From Chthoniobacter flavus Ellin428 (lineage in GTDB: Bacteria; Verrucomicrobiota; Verrucomicrobiia; Chthoniobacterales; Chthoniobacteraceae), in assembly GCF_000173075.1 (NCBI RefSeq), contig NZ_ABVL01000001.1:186001-250000 (forward strand): a DNA stretch of 64,000 bases. The letters run 5' to 3'. This document shows, in pieces, positions 20,257 through 29,578 of this stretch (position 1 is its first letter; each line of letters opens with the position of its first letter). The translations under genes were made by a program, and so were the position numbers. The notes under the pieces were generated by a model that did no database searches, was not told where the DNA came from, and saw only the letters and a program-made list of their open reading frames with translations.

Positions 20257-20661
20257 ATGTTTGGAAATCTCCCGTGCCCATTGCTTCGTTATCTCCGTCA
20301 ACTGGATGCGCCGCGCATCGTTCTCTGGTGCTACGCTATCTGGTATGCCGTGGTCTTCTGTCACTACTTCGATCCCAGCCTCATGCTGTGGCTTACGTCC
20401 ATCGGCTTGAGCGGGATCATCGGTTGCGCGTTGCTGCTGAGCACGCGGGCAGCGCTTGGGTCGCTGCGGATCAATGGCTGGGGAATCTTCCGACTGTTCC
20501 TCATGCCCTTCTGCGTCTCGAGCTTTTCCGCTTTGGTGAAAGGCCGCGACTTCCTTCTCATCTTCCCACCGAGCTTGCACGAAAACCTGCTCGCCCTCGG
20601 ATGCATCGCCGCCTTTTGCCTGTTTCTCGCGTTGTTACGCCGGGGCAAAAAGACCGGGTGA
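20257..20661 (+). CDS. Small integral membrane protein of unknown function
   Basis: 134 residues from the ATG at 20257. Four hydrophobic segments are visible, around LWCYAIWYAVVFCHYF, LWLTSIGLSGIIGCALLL, IFRLFLMPFCVSSFSALV and LLALGCIAAFCLFLALL, ending with the basic tail RRGKKTG. No family is recognised. A longer in-frame reading from 20158 would translate the palindromic repeat and is less likely. Base composition resembles neighbouring genes, supporting a real small gene. Confidence 0.6.
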   Translation: MFGNLPCPLLRYLRQLDAPRIVLWCYAIWYAVVFCHYFDPSLMLWLTSIGLSGIIGCALLLSTRAALGSLRINGWGIFRLFLMPFCVSSFSALVKGRDFLLIFPPSLHENLLALGCIAAFCLFLALLRRGKKTG

Positions 20662-20701
20662 GTTGAAGCGGTTCGGTCGCTTGTTATCCTAAATAAGGGA
20701 A

Positions 20702-20945
20702 TGAATGGCCGCAAAGAGGCACAAAAAGCGCAAAAGCAGATCTTTGCAGAATACGCCAGTTTCACCCGCCGGGTGTCGATGAACGCCACCCATTGGGCCG
20801 AGGAACATTTTCCTTTTGTGCCCTTTGTGCCTTTTTGCGGCCATTCCCAATCCCGCTTTTAGGGTTATTCGATTGATTAGGGAACGCGCGGGAGCTCGTC
20901 CTTCCGTTTTTTCCTCTGCGTCTTTGCGTCTCTGCGTTGTAAAAC
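20702..20945. repeat. Intergenic inverted repeat GGCCGCAAAGAGGCACAAA plus CGCAGAG-type repeat
   Basis: The gap 20662-20960 has no gene. GAATGGCCGCAAAGAGGCAC at about 20702 pairs with TTTGTGCCTTTTTGCGGCC near 20825-20845. A CGCAGAG-family copy in inverted orientation (CTCTGCGTCTTTGCGTCTC) follows at about 20913-20938. Both are non-coding and could form hairpins between the convergent membrane-protein and PDZ genes. Confidence 0.7.
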
Positions 20946-20960
20946 CCCAGAGTGCGCCCG

Positions 20961-22100
20961 TTACTGCACATCCGGCAGCAACGCTGAATCGACCGGCGAT
21001 TGCGGCGCCTCGGCGAGCCTGCGCTGGACCTCGATCATCTCGAGCTTTTTGCGCACATCTTCCGGCAACGTCTTGCGCTGTTCCTCGGTATCGATCGGGC
21101 CGTCGAAGAGCGTCTCGCCCTGCGCGTTCTTGGCGACGAGCGAACGCTTGCCATCCTTCGTAGTCAGTTCCACTTCGCCGGTGTCGTCTTTCATCACCAG
21201 GCGGGCGTTGGCCATGTTGTAGGTTACCGCACCATCGGGGCGCAGCAGGCGGATCTTCGCGACGCCGCCCGGACGCACTTCGCGCAGGATATCTTCCGGC
21301 GGAATCGGCGGTGCGCCGTCGGCAGATGGACCACCCGTGCCGTCGCCTTGGTTGCCCTGCCAGCTTTTCTGATACATGCGCACTCGGTCGCCATAACTAT
21401 GGGACCACTCCTGTGCCGGGCCGCCCGGTTTATCGAGCTCGCCATGCATGTGCCGCATGTCGCCGCCCGGGAAGGGGAAGGAACGCCGTTCGGGCAGCAT
21501 GCGTTCATCGATCGTCACGCTGACCTTTTGCTCCTGCGCCTTGCGGATGAGCGTGACACTCGCGGCGTCGCCTTTTTTCAGCGCGCGGACGAGGGTGGAG
21601 AATTGGCCGGAGTCGACCAGTTGCTGGTCGTTGAACTTGGTCAGCACATCGTAACGCTGCACACCGGCCTTGGCCGCCGGGCTGTCGGGCAGCACGTCGC
21701 TGACCACAAGACCGAAGCCGTCCGGGAGACTGAGTTGCGAGCTCAGGGCCGCCGTCGGCGGGGCGGTGATGACGCCGATATAAGGCGTCGGCTTGGTCGG
21801 CATCGGCATGGGCATGGGCCAGCCGGGACGATGCCAGCCTTCGGGACGGCCGTCTTCGGAAGGACGGGAACTGCCGTCACGATGTTCGTGATGACGACCT
21901 TCGTGACCGGGTCCGCCAGGGGGTGTCGCATTGGAGTCGTTGGGCGGATTGGGCGCGCCCGGCGGTAGAGGCGGCTGCGCGGTATCCGGTGCGGGCGGCG
22001 GCGGAGCCGGTGGCGACGGCTTCTGCGCATCCTGCGCCACGGAAAGGGAGGCGCCGAAAATGAGGGCGGCAGCCAGGAATAAGGAATGAAAGGTCTTCAT
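20961..22100 (-). CDS. Exported PDZ-domain protein
   Basis: 379 residues with signal peptide MKTFHSLFLAAALIFGASLS. A proline-, histidine- and glycine-rich low-complexity linker (about residues 25-105) is followed by a PDZ domain (PYIGVITAPPTAALSSQL... FGLVVSDVLPDSPAAKAGVQ), then a charged C-terminal region. PDZ domains bind peptide C-termini, but no protease triad is visible, so it is more likely a sensor or adaptor. It is the last gene of an operon with an ECF sigma factor and its presumed anti-sigma factor (17-base gap), suggesting a role in sensing envelope state. The ATG at 22100 is set by the signal peptide. Confidence 0.8.
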   Translation of the reverse strand: MKTFHSLFLAAALIFGASLSVAQDAQKPSPPAPPPPAPDTAQPPLPPGAPNPPNDSNATPPGGPGHEGRHHEHRDGSSRPSEDGRPEGWHRPGWPMPMPMPTKPTPYIGVITAPPTAALSSQLSLPDGFGLVVSDVLPDSPAAKAGVQRYDVLTKFNDQQLVDSGQFSTLVRALKKGDAASVTLIRKAQEQKVSVTIDERMLPERRSFPFPGGDMRHMHGELDKPGGPAQEWSHSYGDRVRMYQKSWQGNQGDGTGGPSADGAPPIPPEDILREVRPGGVAKIRLLRPDGAVTYNMANARLVMKDDTGEVELTTKDGKRSLVAKNAQGETLFDGPIDTEEQRKTLPEDVRKKLEMIEVQRRLAEAPQSPVDSALLPDVQ

Positions 22101-22116
22101 CTTATCGGTCAGTGAA

Positions 22117-22656
22117 TTATTGGAGTGAAACGGGAAGGAGATAGATGTCTTCGCGAGGCACCTCGAGATACACGCGAGCGCCGGTGTGCGGATTGGACCA
22201 CTCGTGACGTTCGAGATAGGAATAGCGGACTTCGCGGGCCGGACCGTCGTCGGTCTCGACGAGTTGATCAGACCCTTGCGTGGAGACGAGTTCATTGGTC
22301 GTCTCGTCGTGTTCGAAAGCATTGGTCGAGGTGGGCGACGATGTAGATGCAACCGGAGCGCTTGCCGCCGGCGCCGTCTGCGCGGTCTCCACGACTTTCG
22401 AAGGCGTCCGGTGGAAAGACGGCCACGCCGCCAGGATGGCGACCGCGGCGGCCGCACCAGCACAGGCCCAGCCAAAATCCCGGACCAACACATGCATGAA
22501 ACCGCTCTTCGTCGGGCGCTCGATCCGTCCGGAATAAGCCGCCGCCCGTTTGGGCATCGACGCGAGTTCTTCACCGATCCGCTCGCGCAATTCTGCCGAG
22601 GGCGCGACCGGCTGCAGCAAGCCGCGGAGGTGATTTTCGAATTCAGAGTCGTTCAT
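22117..22656 (-). CDS. Putative anti-sigma factor, single-pass membrane protein
   Basis: 179 residues. An N-terminal cytoplasmic helical part (MNDSEFENHLRGLLQPVAPS) precedes one transmembrane segment (about residues 63-80, FGWACAGAAAAVAILAAW) and a Ser/Thr/Ala-rich periplasmic tail. It overlaps the end of the ECF sigma gene by 14 bases, the usual arrangement for an anti-sigma factor. No zinc-binding HxxxCxxC motif is present, so it is not a standard ZAS-type anti-sigma; the assignment rests on context and topology. Confidence 0.7.
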   Translation of the reverse strand: MNDSEFENHLRGLLQPVAPSAELRERIGEELASMPKRAAAYSGRIERPTKSGFMHVLVRDFGWACAGAAAAVAILAAWPSFHRTPSKVVETAQTAPAASAPVASTSSPTSTNAFEHDETTNELVSTQGSDQLVETDDGPAREVRYSYLERHEWSNPHTGARVYLEVPREDIYLLPVSLQ

Positions 22657-23164
22657 GTGTGTAGGGTTTCAGTTCGCGCCGGAGCGCTTCCAAGGCGTAG
22701 CGATAGCGAGAGGTGATCGTATTGATGGACTGCTCGAGCGCAGTGGCGATTTCGGCAAAAGTGAGTCCGCCCCAGACGCGCAGAACGACCACTTCGCGTT
22801 GCTCAGGGGGCAGTTCGCGAAGCGCGGTGTCGAGCAGCGCGGCATCCTCGCGTTGCTCCACGCCGTGGTCGAAAAACGTGGCATCCTCCCGCATGACGTC
22901 CACCGCGGGGTTGGCTTCGCGCCGCAACCGGCGCTCGCCGCTGCGCCGGAAATCGAGCGCGCAAGTGCGGACGGCGGCGTAGAGCAGGGGATAATGCTCG
23001 GGATGCGCATCCGGCCGGCGCTGCCAAAACTTGACGAACGCCGTCTGCACGACGTCCTCCGCGTCCGTCGAGGTCGGAACCCATTGACGGGCAAAAAGGA
23101 GGAGTTTCGGTGCGAGCTCGCGGTAGCAGGCTTCCCACGGTTGGGGCTGATCGCTTTCATTCAT
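22643..23164 (-). CDS. ECF-type RNA polymerase sigma factor
   Basis: 173 residues with sigma region 2 (ELAPKLLLFARQWVPTSTDAED...QTAFVKFWQRRP) and region 4 helix-turn-helix (LPPEQREVVVLRVWGGLTFA followed by EIATALEQSINTITSRYRYA). It should direct polymerase to its own regulon, probably including this operon. The ATG at 23164 (MNESDQPQPW) is chosen because the upstream in-frame extension lacks sigma-factor similarity. The following two genes encode a likely anti-sigma factor and a PDZ protein. Confidence 0.9.
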   Translation of the reverse strand: MNESDQPQPWEACYRELAPKLLLFARQWVPTSTDAEDVVQTAFVKFWQRRPDAHPEHYPLLYAAVRTCALDFRRSGERRLRREANPAVDVMREDATFFDHGVEQREDAALLDTALRELPPEQREVVVLRVWGGLTFAEIATALEQSINTITSRYRYALEALRRELKPYTHERL

Positions 23165-23338
23165 TAAGCGGGAGTCTTCAAATGGAGGAACGCCGCCGGG
23201 CATGGTTTTCGTCTGGGAAAAGTGGCTCGCCGCACACTGATCGCTCATTCTGAGGAACAAATCGACCGACTTTATTGCCGGAACGCGTGCGCCTGATTGA
23301 CGCTACGGGCGATTTTGGAAATCCTCGGCCCCTCTGTC

Positions 23339-24169
23339 ATGGATATTCGCAAGGCCCTCATCACCGCTGCTGGCAAAAACCAGCGCACGCTGCCCCTGCA
23401 ATCCCTCGTCGATCGCGATGGGGTGACGAAGACCGCCCTCGCCATCATCATCGAGGAGATTCTATCGGCAGGGATCGAGAAAATCGGCGTGGTGATCAGC
23501 CCCGGCGATGAAGCCGCCTACCGGGTAGCCGCCGGAACGCACGCCAGCCGGCTGACTTTCATCGAACAATCCGAGCCCCGCGGCTACGCCCACGCCATTC
23601 ATTCGGCAGCCGAGTTTTGCGATGGTGACCCGTTTTTGCTTCTAGTGGGCGATCACCTCTATCTCAGCAATACCGAGAAAGGCTGCGCCCAGCAGCTCGT
23701 GGAAATCGCACGAGCGGAAAACTGCGCGGTCTCGGCGGTGCAATCGACGCATGAAAGCAAGCTGCCCTATTACGGCGCGGTCGGTGGCCAGCTCGTCAAT
23801 GCCGTCCAGCATCTCTACCAAGTCGAAGCCGTGCTCGAAAAACCCACGCCCACCGAGGCCGAGCAAAAGCTCGACGTGCCCGGCCTGCGCGCCGGCTACT
23901 ATCTCTGCTTCTTCGGCATGCACGTCCTCACGCCGGCGGTGCAGCGCATCCTCCGTGAGCTGTTCACCGACAATGACCGGGTCAACTTCCGCACCGCGTT
24001 GGCTCACCTCGCCGAACACGAGCGCTACCTCGCCGCGGAACTCGCCGGCCGCCGCTACGACTTCGGTGTAAAATATGGCCTGCTCACCGCGCAACTCGCC
24101 CTCGCGCTTTCCGGCCGCGATCGCGATGAAGTGCTCCGCGGTCTGGTGGAACTGATGGCGACGAACTGA
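23339..24169 (+). CDS. Sugar nucleotidyltransferase, GalU-like
   Basis: 276 residues with the fold pattern of GalU/RfbA-type nucleotidyltransferases: N-terminal [41 protein letters not shown], the metal/nucleotide segment LLLVGDHLY, and EKPTP. The usual GxGTR signature is replaced by [12 protein letters not shown], so substrate or even catalytic competence is uncertain. It is followed 125 bases later by a giant kinase-pyrophosphorylase fusion on the same strand, so the two probably serve one sugar-activation route. The ATG at 23339 is chosen over upstream in-frame codons. Confidence 0.8.
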   Translation: MDIRKALITAAGKNQRTLPLQSLVDRDGVTKTALAIIIEEILSAGIEKIGVVISPGDEAAYRVAAGTHASRLTFIEQSEPRGYAHAIHSAAEFCDGDPFLLLVGDHLYLSNTEKGCAQQLVEIARAENCAVSAVQSTHESKLPYYGAVGGQLVNAVQHLYQVEAVLEKPTPTEAEQKLDVPGLRAGYYLCFFGMHVLTPAVQRILRELFTDNDRVNFRTALAHLAEHERYLAAELAGRRYDFGVKYGLLTAQLALALSGRDRDEVLRGLVELMATN

Positions 24170-24175
24170 GCTGAT

Positions 24176-24287
24176 CCGTTTTAAGTTTTAAGTGTTCAGT
24201 TTTAAGTGAAATCCCCCTGCAACGGAGGTCACGCGCTCGAAACCGAAATACTTAAAACTTAAATCTTAAAACTGAAAACTGAAAACT
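24176..24287. repeat. Inverted pair of 7-bp tandem repeats (GTTTTAA type)
   Basis: Directly after the nucleotidyltransferase stop come heptamers GTTTTAA, GTTTTAA, GTGTTCA, GTTTTAA (24178-24205). The opposite arm at 24249-24283 reads ACTTAAA, ACTTAAA, TCTTAAA, ACTGAAA, ACTGAAA. The arms are reverse complements with a GC-richer 40-base centre, so RNA would fold as a long hairpin ending just before the next start codon. Confidence 0.85.
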
Positions 24288-24294
24288 TTCCCCG

Positions 24295-27200
24295 ATGAGT
24301 TCCAGCTTGATCGAAATCATCACCTCGCGTGACGACGCGGTGCGAAACCGTTCGCTCGACGAAATCTGCCGCGCGGCTTCCTTCGCCGATCTGCTCGCCG
24401 AATGCGCGGCGCTCGATGCCTTTCGCCGGCAAAGCGAGAATCTTTATGAGCGCGTCCGTGCGCTGTTTTTCCTCTACGCGATCCACCGCTTTCATCTGCC
24501 GGAACGCGCGGAGCTGAAGACCGGCGGCCGGATTCCCTTTCACGGCTACGAGCAATTGCTCCAGCGGCGTTTCGAGGAAGCGATCGAGATATTTTCCGAA
24601 GCGCAGAAAACCGATGGCCCGAGTGACGCCCTGAGCAGCGCGCTGGCCGCGGCCTACCATCGCCTCGCTTTCCAAACGCTCGCGGATCAAGTGCGGCGCA
24701 GCGTCCGCACGGTGCGGGGCAATCAGTGGATGTTCCGCATGGGCCACCCGAAAGACCAGCCGTTGCGCGTCCGGCGCGAGTTGCTGACCAAAGCGGCGGA
24801 CGGCTCGTATCCGATCCTCCGCGAGCGCACGCCGGTGCGCATGGATCTCACTCATTCCGCGTGGAGCGATATTTTCTTCCTCGGCATGGATTACCCCGAG
24901 GGCGCGAAGGTCCTGAACGTGTCGGTGGACCTCGGCGTGCACGGCCGCGACGCCGCGCCGCAACCGCCGGTCAGCGCGTGGCTGCGCGTCATCGAACAGC
25001 CCGTGCTGCGGCTCGTCAGCGTCGACCTCGGCGCGCGCGCGGATATTTCGGAGCTCGCGGAGGTGTTCGATTTTGCGAAGGATTATCTCGGCTTGCTGAA
25101 GGCGGCGGTGATCGCCTCCGGCCTGGTGCCGCCAGGAATCGAAGGCTCGGGACAAAGTCTCGGAGGCCTGCTTGCGGAAATGCTCGGACCGGGGCGCGGG
25201 CTCGAACTCGTCTCCTCGGTGAACGACATCCCGAAAGGCTCGCGCCTGGCGGTCTCGACCAATCTGCTCGCGGCGCTCATCGGCGTTTGCATGCGGGCCA
25301 CCGGGCAGGCGGAATCGCTCACCGGTCCGCTGCGCGAGAGCGAGCGGCGACTGGTCCTCGCGCGGGCGTTGCTCGGCGAATGGATCGGCGGCAGCGGCGG
25401 TGGTTGGCAGGATTCCGGCGGCGTGTGGCCGGGTATCAAGCTCATCCAGGGCGTCGTCGCGGCGGCGGGCGATCCGGAGTCCGGCATTTCGCGCGGACGG
25501 CTCATGCCGGCGCATCACGTCTTCGATACGAAGGAGATTCCCGCCGAGTCGCGTCAGCGGCTGCAGGATTCGCTGGTCCTGGTGCACGGCGGCATGGCGC
25601 AGAATGTCGGCCCCATCCTCGAGATGGTGACGGAAAAATATCTGCTCCGTTCCGCTTCCGAATGGCAGGGCCGGCAGGAAGCGCTCGGCATTCTCGCACA
25701 GGTGCTCGACGCCTTGCGCGACGGTGATATCGCCAAAGTCGGCGCGGTAACCACCCGCAATTTCCAAGGCCCGATCCAGACGATCATTCCGTGGGCGTCG
25801 ACTTATTACACCGAACGGCTCATCGAACAGGTGCGCGCGGAATTCGGCGCCGACTTTTGGGGCTTCTGGATGCTCGGCGGCATGAGCGGTGGTGGCATGG
25901 GCTTCATCTTCGCGCCGGCACGCAAGGCCGAGGCGCAGCAGCGATTGCAGGCCATCATGAGCGAGACGAAGCGCGAGTTGCAGCACGCGCTGCCCTTCGC
26001 CATGGAGCCGGTGGTCTACGATTTCGCCATCAACGAAAATGGCACCTTTGCCGACCTGCTGGCCGGCGGCAATGCGCTCATGCCCGCGGGTTATTACGCG
26101 CTCACCGTGCCGGAATTGCTGCGGCAGGATCAGCGTACACTCTCGCCGTTGCGCCGCGCGGAGCTGGACAAATTTGGCGCGGCCTGCCGCACGCGACCGG
26201 AGTTGCGCGGCATGGTACAGACGCTCTTCGACGCCATGCTTCCGCGTGGCAAGGCGGATGCGGCCAGCGAATCGCTGGCGAGTCTTTTGCAGGAAAATGG
26301 TTTCGATGCGAAGCAGCACGAACAGATTCGCCTGCAACTGCGCGAGGGTCGCATCGGCCTGGCGCAGAATCGACTGCCGACCAATGCGGTGATCGAAGAT
26401 GTGCACGAAGACGACGTGGTCGATCTCGGCCATGCGCGGAGCGCGCGGCTGGAAGCGCGCGGGTTGGCGGCGTTGCGCAATGGCGAAGCCGCGGTCATCA
26501 GCCTCGCCGCGGGCGCGGGCTCGCGCTGGACGCAGGGCGCTGGCGTGGTGAAGGCCCTGCATCCTTTCGCCAAGCTGGCCGGACGGCATCGCACCTTTCT
26601 CGAAACACACCTCGCCAAGTCCCGTCGTATCTCGCGGTTGGCCGGCGCGAACCTGCCGCACATTTTCACCACCAGCTATCTCACCCACGAGCCGACCGCG
26701 GCCTTTCTCGCGGCACATGCCGACTATGGATACGAAGGCCCGCTGTTGCTCTCCCGCGGCAAGAGTGTCGGTCTGCGCATGGTGCCCACGGAGCGTGATC
26801 TGCGTTTTGCCTGGGAAGAAATGCCGCAGCAGATGCTCGATGAGCGGCAGCAGAAGGTGCGGGACAGTTTGCGCACGGCGCTCATTGGCTGGGCGCGTGG
26901 CGCGGGCGAGTCGAGCGATTATACGGACAATCTTCCGCTGCAATGCCTGCATCCAGTGGGCCATTGGTTCGAGGTGCCGAATCTGTTCCGCAACGGCACG
27001 CTGGCGCAGTTGCTCGCCCAGCGTCCGCAATTGAAGACGCTGCTCTTGCACAATATCGACACCCTCGGAGCGGATGTGGATCCGATGCTGCTCGGGCATC
27101 ATCTCGAGAGCGGTGCGACACTGACGTTTGAAGTCATCACGCGCCGGTTGGAAGATCGTGGCGGTGGGCTGGCGCGGGTGAATGGGCGTCCGCGGTTGGT

Positions 27201-27624
27201 GGAAGGCCTGGCCATGCCGCGGGAGGAGGCGGAGTTTGCGCTGACTTACTACAACACGCTGACCACCTGGATCGATCTCGACCGTTTGCTCGAAGCGTTT
27301 GGGTTGACGCGCGAGGATTTCGCGCCGGAGGCCAATGCGGATGAGAAGATCACCACGGCCATTCGTAACCTCGCCGCGAAGATGCCGACCTACGTTACGC
27401 TCAAGGACGTGAAAAAGCGGTGGGGACATGGGCAGGAGGATATTTTCCCCGTCACGCAGTTTGAGAAACTGTGGGGCGATATGAGCGCACTGCTGGAGAT
27501 CGATTCGCGATTTGTGGTTGTCCCGCGACGGCGCGGGCAGCAGCTCAAGGATCAGGCACAGCTCGATGGGTGGTTGCGGGATGGGTCCGCGGCGTACGTC
27601 GAGTCGTTGTGTGCTTGGGAGTGA
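24295..27624 (+). CDS. Giant fusion: GHMP-kinase-like domain plus UDP-sugar pyrophosphorylase-like domain
   Basis: 1109 residues. A helical N-terminal part (about 1-170) precedes a GHMP-kinase-like module of L-fucokinase type: [20 protein letters not shown], the phosphate-loop region [38 protein letters not shown] and [14 protein letters not shown]. The C-terminal half resembles UDP-glucose/UDP-sugar pyrophosphorylases ([20 protein letters not shown], then [20 protein letters not shown]). Kinase plus pyrophosphorylase fits salvage of a free sugar to a nucleotide sugar, as in FKGP enzymes, but here the kinase is N-terminal, the reverse order. The usual GSGLGTSS loop is degenerate (KGSRLAVST), so kinase activity is uncertain. 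Frame intact; ATG at 24295. Confidence 0.75.
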   Translation: MSSSLIEIITSRDDAVRNRSLDEICRAASFADLLAECAALDAFRRQSENLYERVRALFFLYAIHRFHLPERAELKTGGRIPFHGYEQLLQRRFEEAIEIFSEAQKTDGPSDALSSALAAAYHRLAFQTLADQVRRSVRTVRGNQWMFRMGHPKDQPLRVRRELLTKAADGSYPILRERTPVRMDLTHSAWSDIFFLGMDYPEGAKVLNVSVDLGVHGRDAAPQPPVSAWLRVIEQPVLRLVSVDLGARADISELAEVFDFAKDYLGLLKAAVIASGLVPPGIEGSGQSLGGLLAEMLGPGRGLELVSSVNDIPKGSRLAVSTNLLAALIGVCMRATGQAESLTGPLRESERRLVLARALLGEWIGGSGGGWQDSGGVWPGIKLIQGVVAAAGDPESGISRGRLMPAHHVFDTKEIPAESRQRLQDSLVLVHGGMAQNVGPILEMVTEKYLLRSASEWQGRQEALGILAQVLDALRDGDIAKVGAVTTRNFQGPIQTIIPWASTYYTERLIEQVRAEFGADFWGFWMLGGMSGGGMGFIFAPARKAEAQQRLQAIMSETKRELQHALPFAMEPVVYDFAINENGTFADLLAGGNALMPAGYYALTVPELLRQDQRTLSPLRRAELDKFGAACRTRPELRGMVQTLFDAMLPRGKADAASESLASLLQENGFDAKQHEQIRLQLREGRIGLAQNRLPTNAVIEDVHEDDVVDLGHARSARLEARGLAALRNGEAAVISLAAGAGSRWTQGAGVVKALHPFAKLAGRHRTFLETHLAKSRRISRLAGANLPHIFTTSYLTHEPTAAFLAAHADYGYEGPLLLSRGKSVGLRMVPTERDLRFAWEEMPQQMLDERQQKVRDSLRTALIGWARGAGESSDYTDNLPLQCLHPVGHWFEVPNLFRNGTLAQLLAQRPQLKTLLLHNIDTLGADVDPMLLGHHLESGATLTFEVITRRLEDRGGGLARVNGRPRLVEGLAMPREEAEFALTYYNTLTTWIDLDRLLEAFGLTREDFAPEANADEKITTAIRNLAAKMPTYVTLKDVKKRWGHGQEDIFPVTQFEKLWGDMSALLEIDSRFVVVPRRRGQQLKDQAQLDGWLRDGSAAYVESLCAWE

Positions 27625-27655
27625 TTTAGCGAACTCGATTGGACGGGATATAGCG

Positions 27656-28091
27656 CTTGCGTTTTGGAGCGCGGCGCTGCTGCGCCGCTTTGGGAGATGA
27701 TCATCGAAAAGACAACAGCGCCGAGAAACGAAAAGCGCGCTCGGCACAGATGCGCGAAGCGCCCCCAAAAAAAGCCCGTCATCCTGAACGGAGCGGGGAA
27801 TCATGGGCGGAGCCGAAGGACCTCTGATCTCTGCGGGTTTTCGCGCGGAGCTTCCTCCACTTGCGCGTGACCACGCGCCCATTTTCCCACCACCTTCGCC
27901 CGTGGAGATCAGAGGTCCTTCGACTACGTGCTCCGCCCTCCTTACCGCCGGAGCACTTCGCTCCAGGGTAACAGCGTTTTTTGGGAACGCTTCGCGCCTC
28001 TGTGCCGAGCGCGTTTCTCTTTCTCCAGCGCTTTCGGCTTTTCTACGCCCAGCTCCCAAAGCGGCGCAGCAGCGCCGCACTAAAACGCAAG
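27656..28091. repeat. 436-bp nested imperfect palindrome between convergent genes
   Basis: The 473-base gap between two convergent genes has no gene but is almost entirely one inverted repeat. Outer arms (27656-27696 and 28053-28091) carry GCGTTTTGGAG or its variant plus GCGGCGCTGCTGCGCCGC. Middle arms (27722-27776 and about 27973-28026) share GCGCTCGGCACAGA and GCGCGAAGCG. Inner arms (27807-27836 and 27904-27937) share GAAGGACCTCTGATCTC. About 65 bases form the central loop. Outer arms match the palindrome at 20033-20216. A bidirectional terminator or non-autonomous mobile element are both possible. Confidence 0.9.
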
Positions 28092-28097
28092 CAGATC

Positions 28098-29573
28098 CTA
28101 ACTCAGGAGCGGTTTCACGACATTGCCGTGCACATCCGTCAGTCGGAACTGCCGGCCCTGGAAGCGGAACGTCAGGCGTTCGTGGTCGACGCCGAGCAGG
28201 TGCAGCACCGTCGCCTGGAAGTCATGCACGTCGACCGGGTCCTTCACCACGTTGAAGGCGAAGTCATCTGACTCCCCATAGCTGAGCCCTGGTTTGATGC
28301 CGCCGCCGGCCATCCACGTGGTGAATGCGTAAGGATGATGATCCCGCCCCCAACGCTTGGTGTCGGTGATGTCCCCTTGAATAAACGGCGTGCGGCCAAA
28401 TTCGCCGCCCCAGATGACGAGCGTATCCTCGAGCAGGCCGCGCTGTTTGAGATCCTGGACCAGTGCGGCGCTGGGCTGGTCGGTGTCGCGGCACTGGATC
28501 TGGAATTGCGTGGAGAGATTGTTGTGATGATCCCACCCGGCGTGGAAGCACTGCACGAAACGCACCCCGCGTTCCACGAGCCGCCGGGCCATGAGGCAAT
28601 TGTAGGCAAAGCTACCCTGGCGGGTGACGTCCGGGCCGTACATCGCCAGCGTTTCCGGCGACTCTTTCTTGAAGTCGATGAGATCCGGCACACTGGCCTG
28701 CATCTTGTAGGCCATCTCGTATTGCGTGATGCGCGTTTGGATTTCCGGGTCGGCGAATTCCGAATAATGCTCCTCGTTGAGCTTCGCGAGATCGTCGAGC
28801 AGGCCGCGCCGCACTTCGCGCGACATGCCCTCGGGGTTCGAGAGATACAGCACCGGATCGCCGCTGCCGCGGAATTGCACGCCCTGGTATTTCGACGGCA
28901 GAAAGCCCGAGCTCCAATAGAAGTCGTAGAAGATCTGGCCGCAGGAAGCTTCCTTGTCGCGCGAGGTCATGACCACGAAGCCGGGCAGATCATCGCTTTC
29001 GGTGCCGAGTCCGTAGGTCGTCCAGGCGCCCATGCTCGGGCGGCCGGGTTGCTCGGCGCCGGTCAGAAAAAAGCAGATGGCCGGCGCGTGATTGACCGCG
29101 CCGGTGTGCATGGATTTGACGAAGCAAAGGTCGTCGGCGATTGAGCCGATGTGCGGCAGGAAATCGCAGACCCACGCGCCCGATTTGCCGTACTGCTTGA
29201 AGCCGGTGAAATGGGGCAGCACGAGCTTCTTCTTCACGCCGGCGGTCATCGTTGAGAAGCGTTTGTCACCGAGAACGGATGCCGGGATTTCCTGGCCGCG
29301 GAACTGCTCCATCTGCGGCTTGTAATCGAACATGTCGAGATGCGGCGGGCCACCGTTTTGCAGCAGGTAGATGACGTGCTTCGCCTTCGGCGGAAAATGC
29401 GGGAGATCGGCGAGTCCGCCGAAGCGATGGGCGGCGTTCGCGCCGGTGGCCATGGCGCCAAGTCCGTTGCGCGTGAGGAGATCGCCGAGGGCGATGGCGC
29501 CGACGCCGGTGGCCGTCTTGGAAAAGAACTGGCGGCGGGTGAGATAGGCGGCGCGTTGTTGATCGGGATTCAT
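28098..29573 (-). CDS. DUF1501 family exported protein
   Basis: 491 residues, intact. A Tat-like leader TRRQFFSKTATGVGAIALGD is followed by the DUF1501 body, which has a sulfatase/phosphatase-like fold: VIYLLQNGGPPHLDMFDYKP, VKSMHTGAVNHAPAICFFLT, RFVQCFHAGWDHHNNLSTQF, LVIWGGEFGRTPFIQGD and GRDHHPYAFTTWMAGGGIKP. Several His and Asp residues sit at metal-site-like positions. It begins 5 bases after the DUF1549/1553 gene in the same operon, the standard PVC pairing. The substrate is unknown and the annotation is family level only. Confidence 0.93.
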   Translation of the reverse strand: MNPDQQRAAYLTRRQFFSKTATGVGAIALGDLLTRNGLGAMATGANAAHRFGGLADLPHFPPKAKHVIYLLQNGGPPHLDMFDYKPQMEQFRGQEIPASVLGDKRFSTMTAGVKKKLVLPHFTGFKQYGKSGAWVCDFLPHIGSIADDLCFVKSMHTGAVNHAPAICFFLTGAEQPGRPSMGAWTTYGLGTESDDLPGFVVMTSRDKEASCGQIFYDFYWSSGFLPSKYQGVQFRGSGDPVLYLSNPEGMSREVRRGLLDDLAKLNEEHYSEFADPEIQTRITQYEMAYKMQASVPDLIDFKKESPETLAMYGPDVTRQGSFAYNCLMARRLVERGVRFVQCFHAGWDHHNNLSTQFQIQCRDTDQPSAALVQDLKQRGLLEDTLVIWGGEFGRTPFIQGDITDTKRWGRDHHPYAFTTWMAGGGIKPGLSYGESDDFAFNVVKDPVDVHDFQATVLHLLGVDHERLTFRFQGRQFRLTDVHGNVVKPLLS

Positions 29574-29578
29574 GGCGG

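Noticed and set aside
24259..28080. Very long (1273-codon) minus-strand open frame across the sugar-fusion gene
   Set aside because: It is antisense to a frame with clear kinase and pyrophosphorylase motifs, translates the palindrome, and shows no family motif; long antisense frames are expected at this GC content.
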